From contig JAACWS010000016.1 of NCBI GenBank assembly GCA_009991955.1, positions 1 through 64,000 of the forward strand: a stretch of DNA of 64,000 nt, given 5' to 3'. Shown here piece by piece: positions 15,584-24,058 of the stretch; position 1 is the stretch's first letter; each line of letters begins with the position of its first letter. The translations under genes were made by a program, and so were the position numbers. Below the pieces are notes generated by a model. It saw nothing but the letters and a program-made list of their open reading frames with translations. It was not told the DNA's origin and did not search any database. The DNA is from Spirochaetales bacterium (GTDB taxonomy: Bacteria > Spirochaetota > Spirochaetia > DSM-27196 > Salinispiraceae).

Positions 15584-16470
15584 TGGGCTTGTTCCCCGAC
15601 TCTTTGGGCCGATTGAACTGTATTGTATAAGAGCATTGTTATCGTTAAGGGCCCTACACCACCGGGTACCGGGGTTATGGCCGCGGCAATTTCTTGAACC
15701 CCATGAAAATCTACGTCCCCAACCAAACGAAAGCCACTCTTTTTTGTCGAGTCGGGTACGCGATTTACCCCCACATCTATTACCACCGCTCCAGGTTTTA
15801 CCATTTCTGGGGTGATGAGTTGAGCTTGTCCGACAGCGGCGATAAGAATATCTGCCCGCCGGGTATATTCGGCCAAATCGGGAGTCCGGCTATGACAAAC
15901 GGTGACGGTAGCATCGCCCCATTCTCCTTTGGCTAAGAGCATATTTGCCAGGGGTTTTCCGACGATATTACTTCGCCCAACGATAGTTACGTGCCTGCCT
16001 GCGGGACTCGCACCAATGGACTTAAGAATTTGCAGGACCCCATTCGGAGTACAGGGCAAGAATGTATCCTGTCCGGTCATCATTCTTCCAAGACTGGCAG
16101 GATGAAAACCATCGACATCTTTTTCTGGGGAAATAGCCTCAATTATTTTTTCTTCCCGAATATGCTTAGGAAGGGGTAGTTGAACAAGTATGCCGTGAAT
16201 CGCCGGGTCTTCATTAAGAGACTGAATGATGCCTAAGAGCTCTTTTTCTTGGAGGGATGCGGGTTTTCGAATTTCTCGGCTGTAGATGCCATTTTCTTCG
16301 CAGGCTTTCTCCTTGGCCGTAACGTAGCTGAGACTGGCGGGGTCATCTCCTACCAAAACTACTCCCAAACCGGGTACTATTCCTTGCTTCTTCAAGTTCT
16401 CCACTGCAAGTTTGATTTCGTTTCGCAAGTTCCCGGCTATAGCTTTTCCGTCGATAATTGTGGCTTTCAT
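15580..16470 (-). CDS. folD: Methylenetetrahydrofolate dehydrogenase/cyclohydrolase FolD
   Basis: A bifunctional one-carbon enzyme that interconverts methylene-, methenyl- and 10-formyl-tetrahydrofolate; the last is the substrate of AICAR transformylase encoded further down the same strand. The sequence shows GLGVVLVGDDPASLSYV, the lysine region with YVTAKEKACEENG, VQLPLPKH, the NADP motif VTIVGRSNIVGKPLANML, and the ending PVPGGVGPLTITML. Length 296 is normal. It is the first gene of a folD-folE2-IMP cyclohydrolase-transformylase series. A perfect 13-bp palindrome lies just before its start. Confidence 0.95.
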   Translation of the reverse strand: MKATIIDGKAIAGNLRNEIKLAVENLKKQGIVPGLGVVLVGDDPASLSYVTAKEKACEENGIYSREIRKPASLQEKELLGIIQSLNEDPAIHGILVQLPLPKHIREEKIIEAISPEKDVDGFHPASLGRMMTGQDTFLPCTPNGVLQILKSIGASPAGRHVTIVGRSNIVGKPLANMLLAKGEWGDATVTVCHSRTPDLAEYTRRADILIAAVGQAQLITPEMVKPGAVVIDVGVNRVPDSTKKSGFRLVGDVDFHGVQEIAAAITPVPGGVGPLTITMLLYNTVQSAQRVGEQAQ

Positions 16471-16477
16471 AGACTAT

Positions 16478-16490
16478 GGGTATCATACCC
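16478..16490. promoter_or_regulatory. 13-bp perfect palindrome upstream of folD
   Basis: GGGTAT, a central C, then ATACCC form a perfect palindrome at 16478-16490, eight bases from the folD start. It may bind a regulator at the folD leader. Nothing else identifies it. Confidence 0.35.
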
Positions 16491-16510
16491 CGGCGGTTCT
16501 TTCAAGTTCA

Positions 16511-16540
16511 TTGATATTCAATACCTTTGAATGCTAAAAT
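16511..16540 (+). promoter_or_regulatory. Sigma-70-type promoter of the outer membrane protein gene
   Basis: TTGATA (16511-16516) and TAAAAT (16535-16540) with an 18-base spacer. It lies 73 bases before the start at 16613. A perfect palindrome overlaps the presumed transcript start. Confidence 0.6.
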
Positions 16541-16544
16541 GTAT

Positions 16545-16561
16545 GAAACCCCTGGGGTTTC
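16545..16561. promoter_or_regulatory. 17-bp perfect palindrome downstream of the promoter
   Basis: GAAACCCC, a central T and GGGGTTTC form a perfect 17-base palindrome at 16545-16561. It begins four bases after the -10 box, around the expected transcript start, which is where a repressor operator would sit. Confidence 0.5.
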
Positions 16562-16612
16562 TAAGTGTCTTTCATTTTGTATTCCTTATTTTTTCTTAAC
16601 ATCGAGGTTTAG

Positions 16613-17287
16613 ATGGATTTTTTTTCCCCTAGTACGCGTCGAACATTGATTATTATCCTATTTTCAACTGTTTTTTTATTCGGATTTTTATTCGGATCCT
16701 TTGGTCAAACAGAGGTTGTAGAAACCGATCCAAATGACGTCGTTATAGCCCGCATCTTGGGGGACCAACACTTCAGTTTTGCCCTTGGCCCCTACATTCC
16801 CTTGTTCAGTTACGATCCAAACACCGGCGAAAGCGAATCACTTATAGGTAGTACCGCAGACCCTCGTTTGAGTTTAGGTGCTATCGGAACCCTTCGATGG
16901 GGTGCGTTCGTAAACTCGGTCATTAACCTTGGCTTGGATTTAAGTTGGGCCTTCAACGTTGGAGCCAATGGCGATCTGCTAAGCCAGTTCGCTCCCCTCA
17001 CCGCCCGGATGAGTACCTATTTGCGTTCGGGGGCCTTTGAATTCCCCCTCCATCTTGGTTTAGGTATGAATATTCTTAGTTACAAAGAGACAACTATTTT
17101 GACCCCCTTGGTGAAGGCTGGGGGCTCGGTGCTTTGGAATCCAGGAGGTGATTGGGCCTTTGGTTTCAACCTCATGTACTGGTGGATTCCCGAGCTCTAC
17201 GGCGACGCAGCCGGCAGCCCGGGTCCTTCGAATAACCGCTTCGGCAACTTCCTCGAAGTTAGCCTTTCTGCCCTCTACAATTTCTAA
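16613..17287 (+). CDS. Predicted outer membrane beta-barrel or exported protein
   Basis: A 224-residue exported protein: a signal peptide (TLIIILFSTVFLFGFLFGSF, cut after FGQ) followed by strand-rich sequence with aromatic residues at regular spacing and a last residue phenylalanine (LSALYNF), as in beta-barrel outer membrane proteins. I cannot name a family; it is reminiscent of small eight-stranded barrels of spirochaetes. ATG 16613 has GAGG five bases upstream. Expression would come from the promoter at 16511-16540. Its stop is at 17287, just before the lipoprotein gene, so they form a two-gene operon. Confidence 0.65.
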   Translation: MDFFSPSTRRTLIIILFSTVFLFGFLFGSFGQTEVVETDPNDVVIARILGDQHFSFALGPYIPLFSYDPNTGESESLIGSTADPRLSLGAIGTLRWGAFVNSVINLGLDLSWAFNVGANGDLLSQFAPLTARMSTYLRSGAFEFPLHLGLGMNILSYKETTILTPLVKAGGSVLWNPGGDWAFGFNLMYWWIPELYGDAAGSPGPSNNRFGNFLEVSLSALYNF

Positions 17288-17307
17288 TGATGTTCTCAGG
17301 AGTTTCC

Positions 17308-18348
17308 ATGAAGTCGTATTTGCCTACCGCCCTTATTTTATTGCTGATTCTGATTTTTTCTGCCTCGTGTTCCTACGGTCCTACCGGGATTTTTGCCGGA
17401 ATCGAGGTCGAACGAAAGATCGTTGAGATTGATACGGGATTGCCTGGAAATACTGTGCAACGGTTGGTGACTGATGGTACGAACGCAGTACTGAGCAATG
17501 GGCAGATTTTTAAGAGAGACACACTTCCAGCAGTCACCTGGAAAAAAATCGATCCTCCGAGTGGGTACATTGGTTCGGTTGATGTGGGTATGAATGCGAC
17601 GGATATTTTTACAGTTTTTTATAATGCATCGGGTACTGGGGCCTATAGCCGAGCTGTTGGCGGCACCTCATGGAGCGAGGTAACTTTGGCGGCGGGTTAT
17701 GAAGCTCAGGGGGTCTTGACTGCTGGATCTACGGTATATTTTGTAGCGAGGGAAGACGATGGGCAGTGGGCAGTGCTTTCGAACGTTGGAGTATTAGTTC
17801 CAAATTTTGGGAACCTCGAAAGTTTTCCAGTATCTGCTATCGATACCGGTTCGGGTATACTTGTTTTGACAAAAACGAAAATTCACCTTTCTACAGACCC
17901 TATAAATACTGTTTTAGAAATTGCAGATCGGGACTTTTATGGAATATCTAACTCAGGTACCGATGTTTTCCTGACTACAAATGAAGGTTATATCTATCAA
18001 ACAGACAATACTCTCGCTGCTCCAACCTTGATCGGCTCACAAATCCAAATAGACTCCACCCCCGTCCCCCTCAGAGGCATCTATGCCGTCGATAACAACA
18101 CGCTCTACGTCGGAACCGAAGGAAAAGGTTACTACAAGGTGACCGATGCATCGACAACACCGGTTATAACTCGGGCAACAACCCGTACCCTTTCGAACCT
18201 GTTAGATACCTCTGTGTATGCCTCTACAGTTTCCGGCTTCGCTGCAGCCCCTAGCGGACTGTACATGATGGCTCCGGGAAATGGACTATGGTATGGAAAT
18301 ACGACAAATGCCTATATTGAATGGCAGGCTCTCACTCCCCAAGACTAA
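17308..18348 (+). CDS. Putative lipoprotein, beta-propeller-like
   Basis: The start at ATG 17308 is chosen over the ATG at 17287 because AGGAG lies six bases upstream and the peptide then begins with a clean signal (SYLPTALILLLILIFSASC); the lipobox is SASC. The mature part repeats blades such as DTGLPGNTVQRLVTDGTNAV and similar valine/glycine-rich strands, giving a propeller-like pattern of about 340 residues. It is likely anchored in the envelope. It follows the barrel gene by 20 bases and faces the 1678-residue gene tail to tail. No enzyme motif was found. Confidence 0.65.
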   Translation: MKSYLPTALILLLILIFSASCSYGPTGIFAGIEVERKIVEIDTGLPGNTVQRLVTDGTNAVLSNGQIFKRDTLPAVTWKKIDPPSGYIGSVDVGMNATDIFTVFYNASGTGAYSRAVGGTSWSEVTLAAGYEAQGVLTAGSTVYFVAREDDGQWAVLSNVGVLVPNFGNLESFPVSAIDTGSGILVLTKTKIHLSTDPINTVLEIADRDFYGISNSGTDVFLTTNEGYIYQTDNTLAAPTLIGSQIQIDSTPVPLRGIYAVDNNTLYVGTEGKGYYKVTDASTTPVITRATTRTLSNLLDTSVYASTVSGFAAAPSGLYMMAPGNGLWYGNTTNAYIEWQALTPQD

Positions 18349-18363
18349 ACGGGAGGGTACTAC

Positions 18364-21300
18364 TTACAACCCTTGATCTACTCGGTTCCCGCTAAATATC
18401 TGTCCGTCTTCACCGCCGGCTTCCAGGCTACGAATGTCGGTAAAGACGCTGGCTCCTCGTATTTGGGACCCCGATCCTGGCAGGTTACGAACCAGAAGGG
18501 TTTGCCAAGTCGAGAAAATATTGTTCTGAACAGTCACCAGACTATCGGGATCGGCAATATACACCGCAGTGCCTTCGCGAGTTCCGGTGAGTTGATTATC
18601 AATCACCTCGTTATTCCCACCTCGAATAAGATAGAAACCTAATACGGACCCAGTATTGGTTAAGTTCACAGAATTGTCCGCCCAGTTTCCAGTTACCGAC
18701 TCAAGAGAACCAAAGATAAGTTCCCGGGTTTTCCAGGAGGCAAGTACCCTATTCGCGCTAATCGAGGCGACCGATCGAGATAATTGAAAAACTGTTATAA
18801 AATCTTCCGCCGACCCTCCAAGTACCTCGCTATTCGCAAGAGTAATTTCGCCGTCTTGGCCGATGAATCCAATCGCGGACAACCTTCCTTCAGGTGTAAA
18901 CTGCCCTCCATCGACACTTAAACGTCCACCATCGAGGCGAACTAGCACTGTGGTAGCTGAAATCCGATTACCGGAAATCTCGGTAGAAATCAACCTAATC
19001 GAACTTCGAATACCGTGAATACCCAAGCCAAGATCCTGAGCTCTGGGCACTTGAATTTGGGACGATCGAATTTCAGCACTCGAATCTACGAGGTAGACAT
19101 TGGTGGCCACGCGAGCCCGTGGTGCTTGAAATTTAGTATTTTCTAGGAATAAGGAGCTGTTCAATACCCGAACAGTGGTGTAGTTTCTCGGAACAGCTTG
19201 GGACGCAATGAGGAATGCCGGGGTCTCGGGAAATTGAATCTCCGAATCCTTAAGTCGCAATTCTGAATTGCTTTCAACCTGAAAAAGGCTTTCAGAGGAA
19301 CCCTCGTAGCTAAGAAAAAGGCTATCCTCGAGGGAGACAGCTGCACCCTTATTGGCTCTGACCAGGACCAAACTACCCGGTGAAGCAAGGGTCAATCCAC
19401 CCGTTGAGGTTACCCTGCCTCCTTCGACATCGAGGAGCGCTTGGACTAGGGTATTTGGATCGGTCACATACAAATGTTCTAATGCCAGGTCTCCTGTAGA
19501 ACGGACCGAAACAAGACTCGTCCCGTTAAATCTACTGGAAGGGACCACCAAGGTTTCGAGATTTTCTTGTTGCCATTCAGAAGAAAATCCCCCTATAAAC
19601 TCAACTTTTTTGCTTACCTCGAAGGTGTGTTCCAGGTTGTAGGTGCCCCGAACAAGATACACACGATTTCGTTCACCCTCGGAAATAACTTCAAATGCCC
19701 GGGTTATTGAGCCAAGGGGATTATCTTTGGTCCCGTCAGCCGAGTCTGAACCTTCTGGATGGACGTATACACCTTGTCGATCGATGACTACCTCCCAAAC
19801 CCGGGCTTTTTCCGAGAGGTTTCCTGCTACATCTTGTCCGACACCGTAAATCAAGTACCGTATTGACTTACCCGGTACCCCATCGATTTGAAACTCTTCT
19901 GGAGCACTACGGTAGAGTTCGATGTTTTCGCGATCTACAGCTTCATCTGTGAGAATGAGAGATGGTGGATCCATATCCTCAATTTCTTGTTCCACAACTC
20001 GATAAAGGGCAGACCCTTCCTCGACCTCAAATGCGAATCTTACAGAACTGTAGTGAATGCTACGGAATTCTTGACTACTCCCGGGAGGAAGTGGTGGGGT
20101 CTTGTCTACTGAAAAACTAAGCTCAACAGAATCGGAGGCTTCAAACCCGTCCTCAAATTGTCGAAAAGACATTCGATAGTCCAAGGTTTCGCCCTCGGCG
20201 GGTTCCAAGTGTACATCGGAATTCCACAGAGGGCTTGAAACAGTCACTTCCCGAGGCTCTCCCTCTATACTTAACTCGAAACGAACCTGACCCTGGGGTT
20301 TCGAAGTTTGAACGGAAAAACTGGGCATTGTCAAAAACGGGCCAGAAGACGCCAACCCCTCAACTATAGGACGGCTAGTTTGATTTCTTCGGGGTATTAC
20401 TACCGTCGAACGGGGACTTTCGTTTCCAGCCAAATCGATTGCATAGTATTCAAAGATCAATTCATTGGTACCGGCGGGTATAGACCACGCAAAGGGGCCC
20501 TGATAAGAACGAAAATCCCCTTGATTGAGGATCCGAAACCGAATATCCGAAGTGCCACCGGGCCATTCAAGGAGTCCCGTATTACCATCCCGTGAAATAC
20601 CTGGCGCCGGGGGGACATCGGGCAGAACTTTACGAACTTGAATTTCAATGACTCTATGAAGAGGGCTAAAATTACCTACATCGTCCTTCGCTCGAGCGAG
20701 CAGACGAATGGTGCGTATTTCTCCTTCATTTGCTTTAATTTGAATAGGACCCTCGTATAAGGGCGAGGCCAATCCCGGAATAGCGGGGTTTCCCCCAAGT
20801 GAATTCGTTTCGATGTATACAGGATAGGGAGAGTCAATTACAACTTCCAAGTCCTCTCGAACTGCGAGGGGGCCTTGAGAAGGTATGGACAATTCTTGTC
20901 CGTCTATATTTCGTACTCGTACGACCGGTGTTCCTGGAGGAGTTCGGTCGATGACAATTCGTCTGTTTACCTCGTCAGACCGATTCCCCGCCCGGTCTTC
21001 CGTTCGGGCACGAAGAATAAAGGTAATTGTTTCATTTTGAGCGCCTTCAATTCGTATTGGACCACTATAGACGTACTCTTGAGGATCCTCGGGACCCATA
21101 TTGTAGAGAATAACTGCGTCCTCGTTTTCAGGATTATCCAATACCACAGAAACAAAACTATTTGCGACCAGATCTTGGGAGGGCGAAAGGATAGTTGGGG
21201 CAGAGGGAGGAATACGGTCAATGGTAAAATCGATGGTATTGACCGACGGGTCCAGAGACCGGGTGTCGTCCTTTGAAAAAGCGGTTACCACAGCCCTTGC

Positions 21301-23400
21301 GGGGGCTTCAATTTGAGGAACCGTGAGTACAAGTCTGTTTTCCTCGAGTACTCCTTCGGTGGTGGTAAGTCCATCAACTTCTATTCGGTACGAATATTCA
21401 AAACCTTGGTCATAATTTGCAATGGCCGTTGTTACTCTTTCACTTCTTACAAAACCCCCATTGAGTAAACCAAGCAACTCAGGGACAGAAGCGGGAACTT
21501 CATTAAGAAAAATATCTACTGTTCGACTTGTACTACTTTGTTCCGACTCACTAACTTGGGAGAACGCCTCAACTCGGTACGAAACGTTGGTCCCTACCTT
21601 TGGCGGCAAGTCAAAGGGACCCAGGTAAGGGGTAAAATCTCTAATAATCCCTGGGGCCTCAGGGTTTGACGAAAGTATCCGATATCGTACTGGGTAAATC
21701 GACTCGATAGTTACCCTTCTGCCTTGTACATGTATTTCTGGCCCTGGAGGTAGTTGGGAATCGATGACAAAGGCTCTGGTATTAATAAGTCTTCCGGGAG
21801 TCCCGTCCTCCAAAACCTCCCAGAAACGGAGAGTGCCTTCTCGTCGGAGGCCCCTGGGAACACTCAAGCGGCTGGCTCCATCGAGGCGAGCCCGAAGGCC
21901 ATTGTCAATACTATAAAATATCCCCTGGGATGGAGCACGAATTTCGATCCTTTCACCCTCTTGGATAACTTCAAGTTCGCTGTCATTCGTAATACTTTGA
22001 GGCCAGCTAAAGGTTATCTGCCTCGGGGGGCTTACATTCCCCCCCTCATTCAATTGTTGAACAAGAATTGTCTGGGAATCACCCGTGCCTACCAAAGATG
22101 GTAATCCCAAGAATACAGCCAACTCTCCCAAGGACTGTGGTTCTTTTAAAATATTTGAACTTCCGTTCGACCCCGATATCCTGTAACCACTGCCCGTCCC
22201 AGGGAGTAGTAACAGGTCAGAACTAAAGAGCCTATTTTGGGTACCCTTATAACCAAGGGCAGTTTCGTCGGAGCCCGACATGAAGACCGGTTCTGGAATC
22301 GCTGGTGTCCGCCCTTCGAGCAGGAAAAATAACCGAAACTCCCCTCGTTCGCCCGTTTGTCTTCCAATTCGAAGACTAAAAGCCCTTAGAATATTTGCTT
22401 GAGGGGTAATCCGAAGGGGCCTATCGAAGTTTGCATCGAAAGGGCCAGGACTACGTTCTTCCGTCGTATAGGTAGCCCGATCAAACGGAGGAATTAAATT
22501 TATGGTTTGGTTAACAAAACCCTGAGCAATCTCGGGATACTCTTGGGTTCCTGCAGAAAACTCTACTGTATCCGTAAGGACCCTTCCAGTTGTATCAATG
22601 CCGGCTACTCTCAATCGAATCGACTCACCGGAAAGTTCAAAGGGACCGTGGTATCGTATTCCGCCAATTAGGGGATCCGTTCCATCGGTCGAGTAGAACA
22701 CTCCTTCTAATCCGCTTTGGCGAAGATATACTAGTTGAGGGTTCAGAAATCGCCCTTCAATCGGCGACAGGAGTTCAAGGATTGGTGTGTCTACGGTCTC
22801 TTGGCGCCGATCAAGGGTATACACCCCTTGTATTGGGGCTGTTGTGTTCCCGCTGGAATCTTCTGCCTCTACTCGAACTGCATACCTAATCGATTGGCCC
22901 GCTCGCCCGGGTAGCTTAAGGTCGGAAGAATTGTGTTGTTGACCGTTCACCCAAATTCTAAGTCTGTCTGCTGGGTCATCGGCAACAATCCTTACTTCAA
23001 GGGGAGTAGAATACACCCCGGGACCCGGATCGAAGGGTTGTATTCGCGGCGCGCGGCGGTCGATAACGTACTCGACGGTTCCCAAAGGATGAATAACTCC
23101 CCGATCCGGAGACTCAAGAGCTATTTGATAGTGCCGCTCTTCCCCAGGAAGGGCCGTAAGTTCTATAGGAACGGAGAAATCGAAGGGATAGAAATTTCCA
23201 GGAACGAACCACCCTGTGATATCGTTGTTTGTTCCTTGGGGCTCGAGAAAAATTGGATCATTATAGCTCCCGGGAGGTGGAAACAAGACTTCCGATTGTC
23301 CAAAAAATGGTAGTATGCCTAGGATATTCAAAAGAATAATGAGGAGCGGTGAGTAGAATATTCTCTTTTTCTGTCCCCCAAAAAATCGTGGGAGCGTCAT
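18364..23400 (-). CDS. Giant exported repeat protein with a C-terminal parallel beta-helix (DUF1565-like)
   Basis: The 1678-residue protein starts with a signal (FFGGQKKRIF, then SPLLIILLNILGIL). From about residue 110 to 1200 it has repeated beta-sandwich units of roughly 90-120 residues. Many end in DRxPP-like links (VIDRTPPGTP, TIDRIPPSAP, VDKTPPLPP), and one contains GVFYSTDGTDPLIGG, the hallmark of CHB_HEX_C-type repeats found in bacterial surface enzymes. From about residue 1207 the run VHPEGSDSADGTKDNPLGSI begins a right-handed parallel beta-helix region of DUF1565 type. No catalytic residues are evident. It is the last gene of the minus-strand train, 34 bases after the phosphoribosyltransferase. 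A cell-surface or adhesion role is an inference. Confidence 0.8.
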   Translation of the reverse strand: MTLPRFFGGQKKRIFYSPLLIILLNILGILPFFGQSEVLFPPPGSYNDPIFLEPQGTNNDITGWFVPGNFYPFDFSVPIELTALPGEERHYQIALESPDRGVIHPLGTVEYVIDRRAPRIQPFDPGPGVYSTPLEVRIVADDPADRLRIWVNGQQHNSSDLKLPGRAGQSIRYAVRVEAEDSSGNTTAPIQGVYTLDRRQETVDTPILELLSPIEGRFLNPQLVYLRQSGLEGVFYSTDGTDPLIGGIRYHGPFELSGESIRLRVAGIDTTGRVLTDTVEFSAGTQEYPEIAQGFVNQTINLIPPFDRATYTTEERSPGPFDANFDRPLRITPQANILRAFSLRIGRQTGERGEFRLFFLLEGRTPAIPEPVFMSGSDETALGYKGTQNRLFSSDLLLLPGTGSGYRISGSNGSSNILKEPQSLGELAVFLGLPSLVGTGDSQTILVQQLNEGGNVSPPRQITFSWPQSITNDSELEVIQEGERIEIRAPSQGIFYSIDNGLRARLDGASRLSVPRGLRREGTLRFWEVLEDGTPGRLINTRAFVIDSQLPPGPEIHVQGRRVTIESIYPVRYRILSSNPEAPGIIRDFTPYLGPFDLPPKVGTNVSYRVEAFSQVSESEQSSTSRTVDIFLNEVPASVPELLGLLNGGFVRSERVTTAIANYDQGFEYSYRIEVDGLTTTEGVLEENRLVLTVPQIEAPARAVVTAFSKDDTRSLDPSVNTIDFTIDRIPPSAPTILSPSQDLVANSFVSVVLDNPENEDAVILYNMGPEDPQEYVYSGPIRIEGAQNETITFILRARTEDRAGNRSDEVNRRIVIDRTPPGTPVVRVRNIDGQELSIPSQGPLAVREDLEVVIDSPYPVYIETNSLGGNPAIPGLASPLYEGPIQIKANEGEIRTIRLLARAKDDVGNFSPLHRVIEIQVRKVLPDVPPAPGISRDGNTGLLEWPGGTSDIRFRILNQGDFRSYQGPFAWSIPAGTNELIFEYYAIDLAGNESPRSTVVIPRRNQTSRPIVEGLASSGPFLTMPSFSVQTSKPQGQVRFELSIEGEPREVTVSSPLWNSDVHLEPAEGETLDYRMSFRQFEDGFEASDSVELSFSVDKTPPLPPGSSQEFRSIHYSSVRFAFEVEEGSALYRVVEQEIEDMDPPSLILTDEAVDRENIELYRSAPEEFQIDGVPGKSIRYLIYGVGQDVAGNLSEKARVWEVVIDRQGVYVHPEGSDSADGTKDNPLGSITRAFEVISEGERNRVYLVRGTYNLEHTFEVSKKVEFIGGFSSEWQQENLETLVVPSSRFNGTSLVSVRSTGDLALEHLYVTDPNTLVQALLDVEGGRVTSTGGLTLASPGSLVLVRANKGAAVSLEDSLFLSYEGSSESLFQVESNSELRLKDSEIQFPETPAFLIASQAVPRNYTTVRVLNSSLFLENTKFQAPRARVATNVYLVDSSAEIRSSQIQVPRAQDLGLGIHGIRSSIRLISTEISGNRISATTVLVRLDGGRLSVDGGQFTPEGRLSAIGFIGQDGEITLANSEVLGGSAEDFITVFQLSRSVASISANRVLASWKTRELIFGSLESVTGNWADNSVNLTNTGSVLGFYLIRGGNNEVIDNQLTGTREGTAVYIADPDSLVTVQNNIFSTWQTLLVRNLPGSGSQIRGASVFTDIRSLEAGGEDGQIFSGNRVDQGL

Positions 23401-23434
23401 CCGTTATTCTCCAATCCAGGCCTAAGGACAGGGA

Positions 23435-24055
23435 CTATTTCTTAGTTCTGGTGTTTCGCAGGTCTTTTAGTAAAGATACGACTTCCGGGTCATCGTTATA
23501 ATTTTTTTCAATTTCGTCATCGGTTAAGCCAACCAATTCATGACTCAGGTAATGAATCCAATTATCCTCAGCGGGATCCAAAATTTCGTGTTTCCGACAG
23601 AAGTAATCGGGATGAATTGGCAAACTGGTTTCCTGGTAGTTTCGTATCTTATAATCGTGAACCGCAATTTTTATGTCTTTTCGAGGGACTCCTTTTTCTA
23701 AGAGAACTTCGACAAGGTGATTAATTGTTCGCCCCGAATCAAAAATATCGTCTATAAGCAATATCTTATCCCCCGAACGAAGGTGTTCCGGACTATATGT
23801 CCATCCATCGATTCGGATTTTCTCTTGTTCTCTTACTCCCATGTACGAGTGAGCTACCAAAGCGGCATAAAAGACCGGTCGAACTCCTTTGGGTCGCACG
23901 ACCTTAAAATACTCACTCATTACGTTTCCCATATAAGCTCCACCCCGAAGGCTTACATAGATGATATCGGGAACAAACCCATCGGAGGACATCCGATGGG
24001 CCAATTTTAGGGCATTATTTCTTACGGTTTGATAGGATACAAATTCTTTTTGCAT
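23435..24055 (-). CDS. Phosphoribosyltransferase-family protein
   Basis: The PRPP-binding motif LLIDDIFDSGRT (residues about 100-111) with the flanking YVSLRGGAYMGN near residue 33 identifies the type I phosphoribosyltransferase fold. The protein is 206 residues, similar to hypoxanthine- or xanthine-type enzymes, but the substrate hood (FVPDIIYV, SLPIHPDYFCRKH) does not let me choose a base. It lies three bases after the htrA stop, so it is cotranscribed with the export genes rather than with purine genes. Confidence 0.8.
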   Translation of the reverse strand: MQKEFVSYQTVRNNALKLAHRMSSDGFVPDIIYVSLRGGAYMGNVMSEYFKVVRPKGVRPVFYAALVAHSYMGVREQEKIRIDGWTYSPEHLRSGDKILLIDDIFDSGRTINHLVEVLLEKGVPRKDIKIAVHDYKIRNYQETSLPIHPDYFCRKHEILDPAEDNWIHYLSHELVGLTDDEIEKNYNDDPEVVSLLKDLRNTRTKK

Positions 24056-24058
24056 CCG

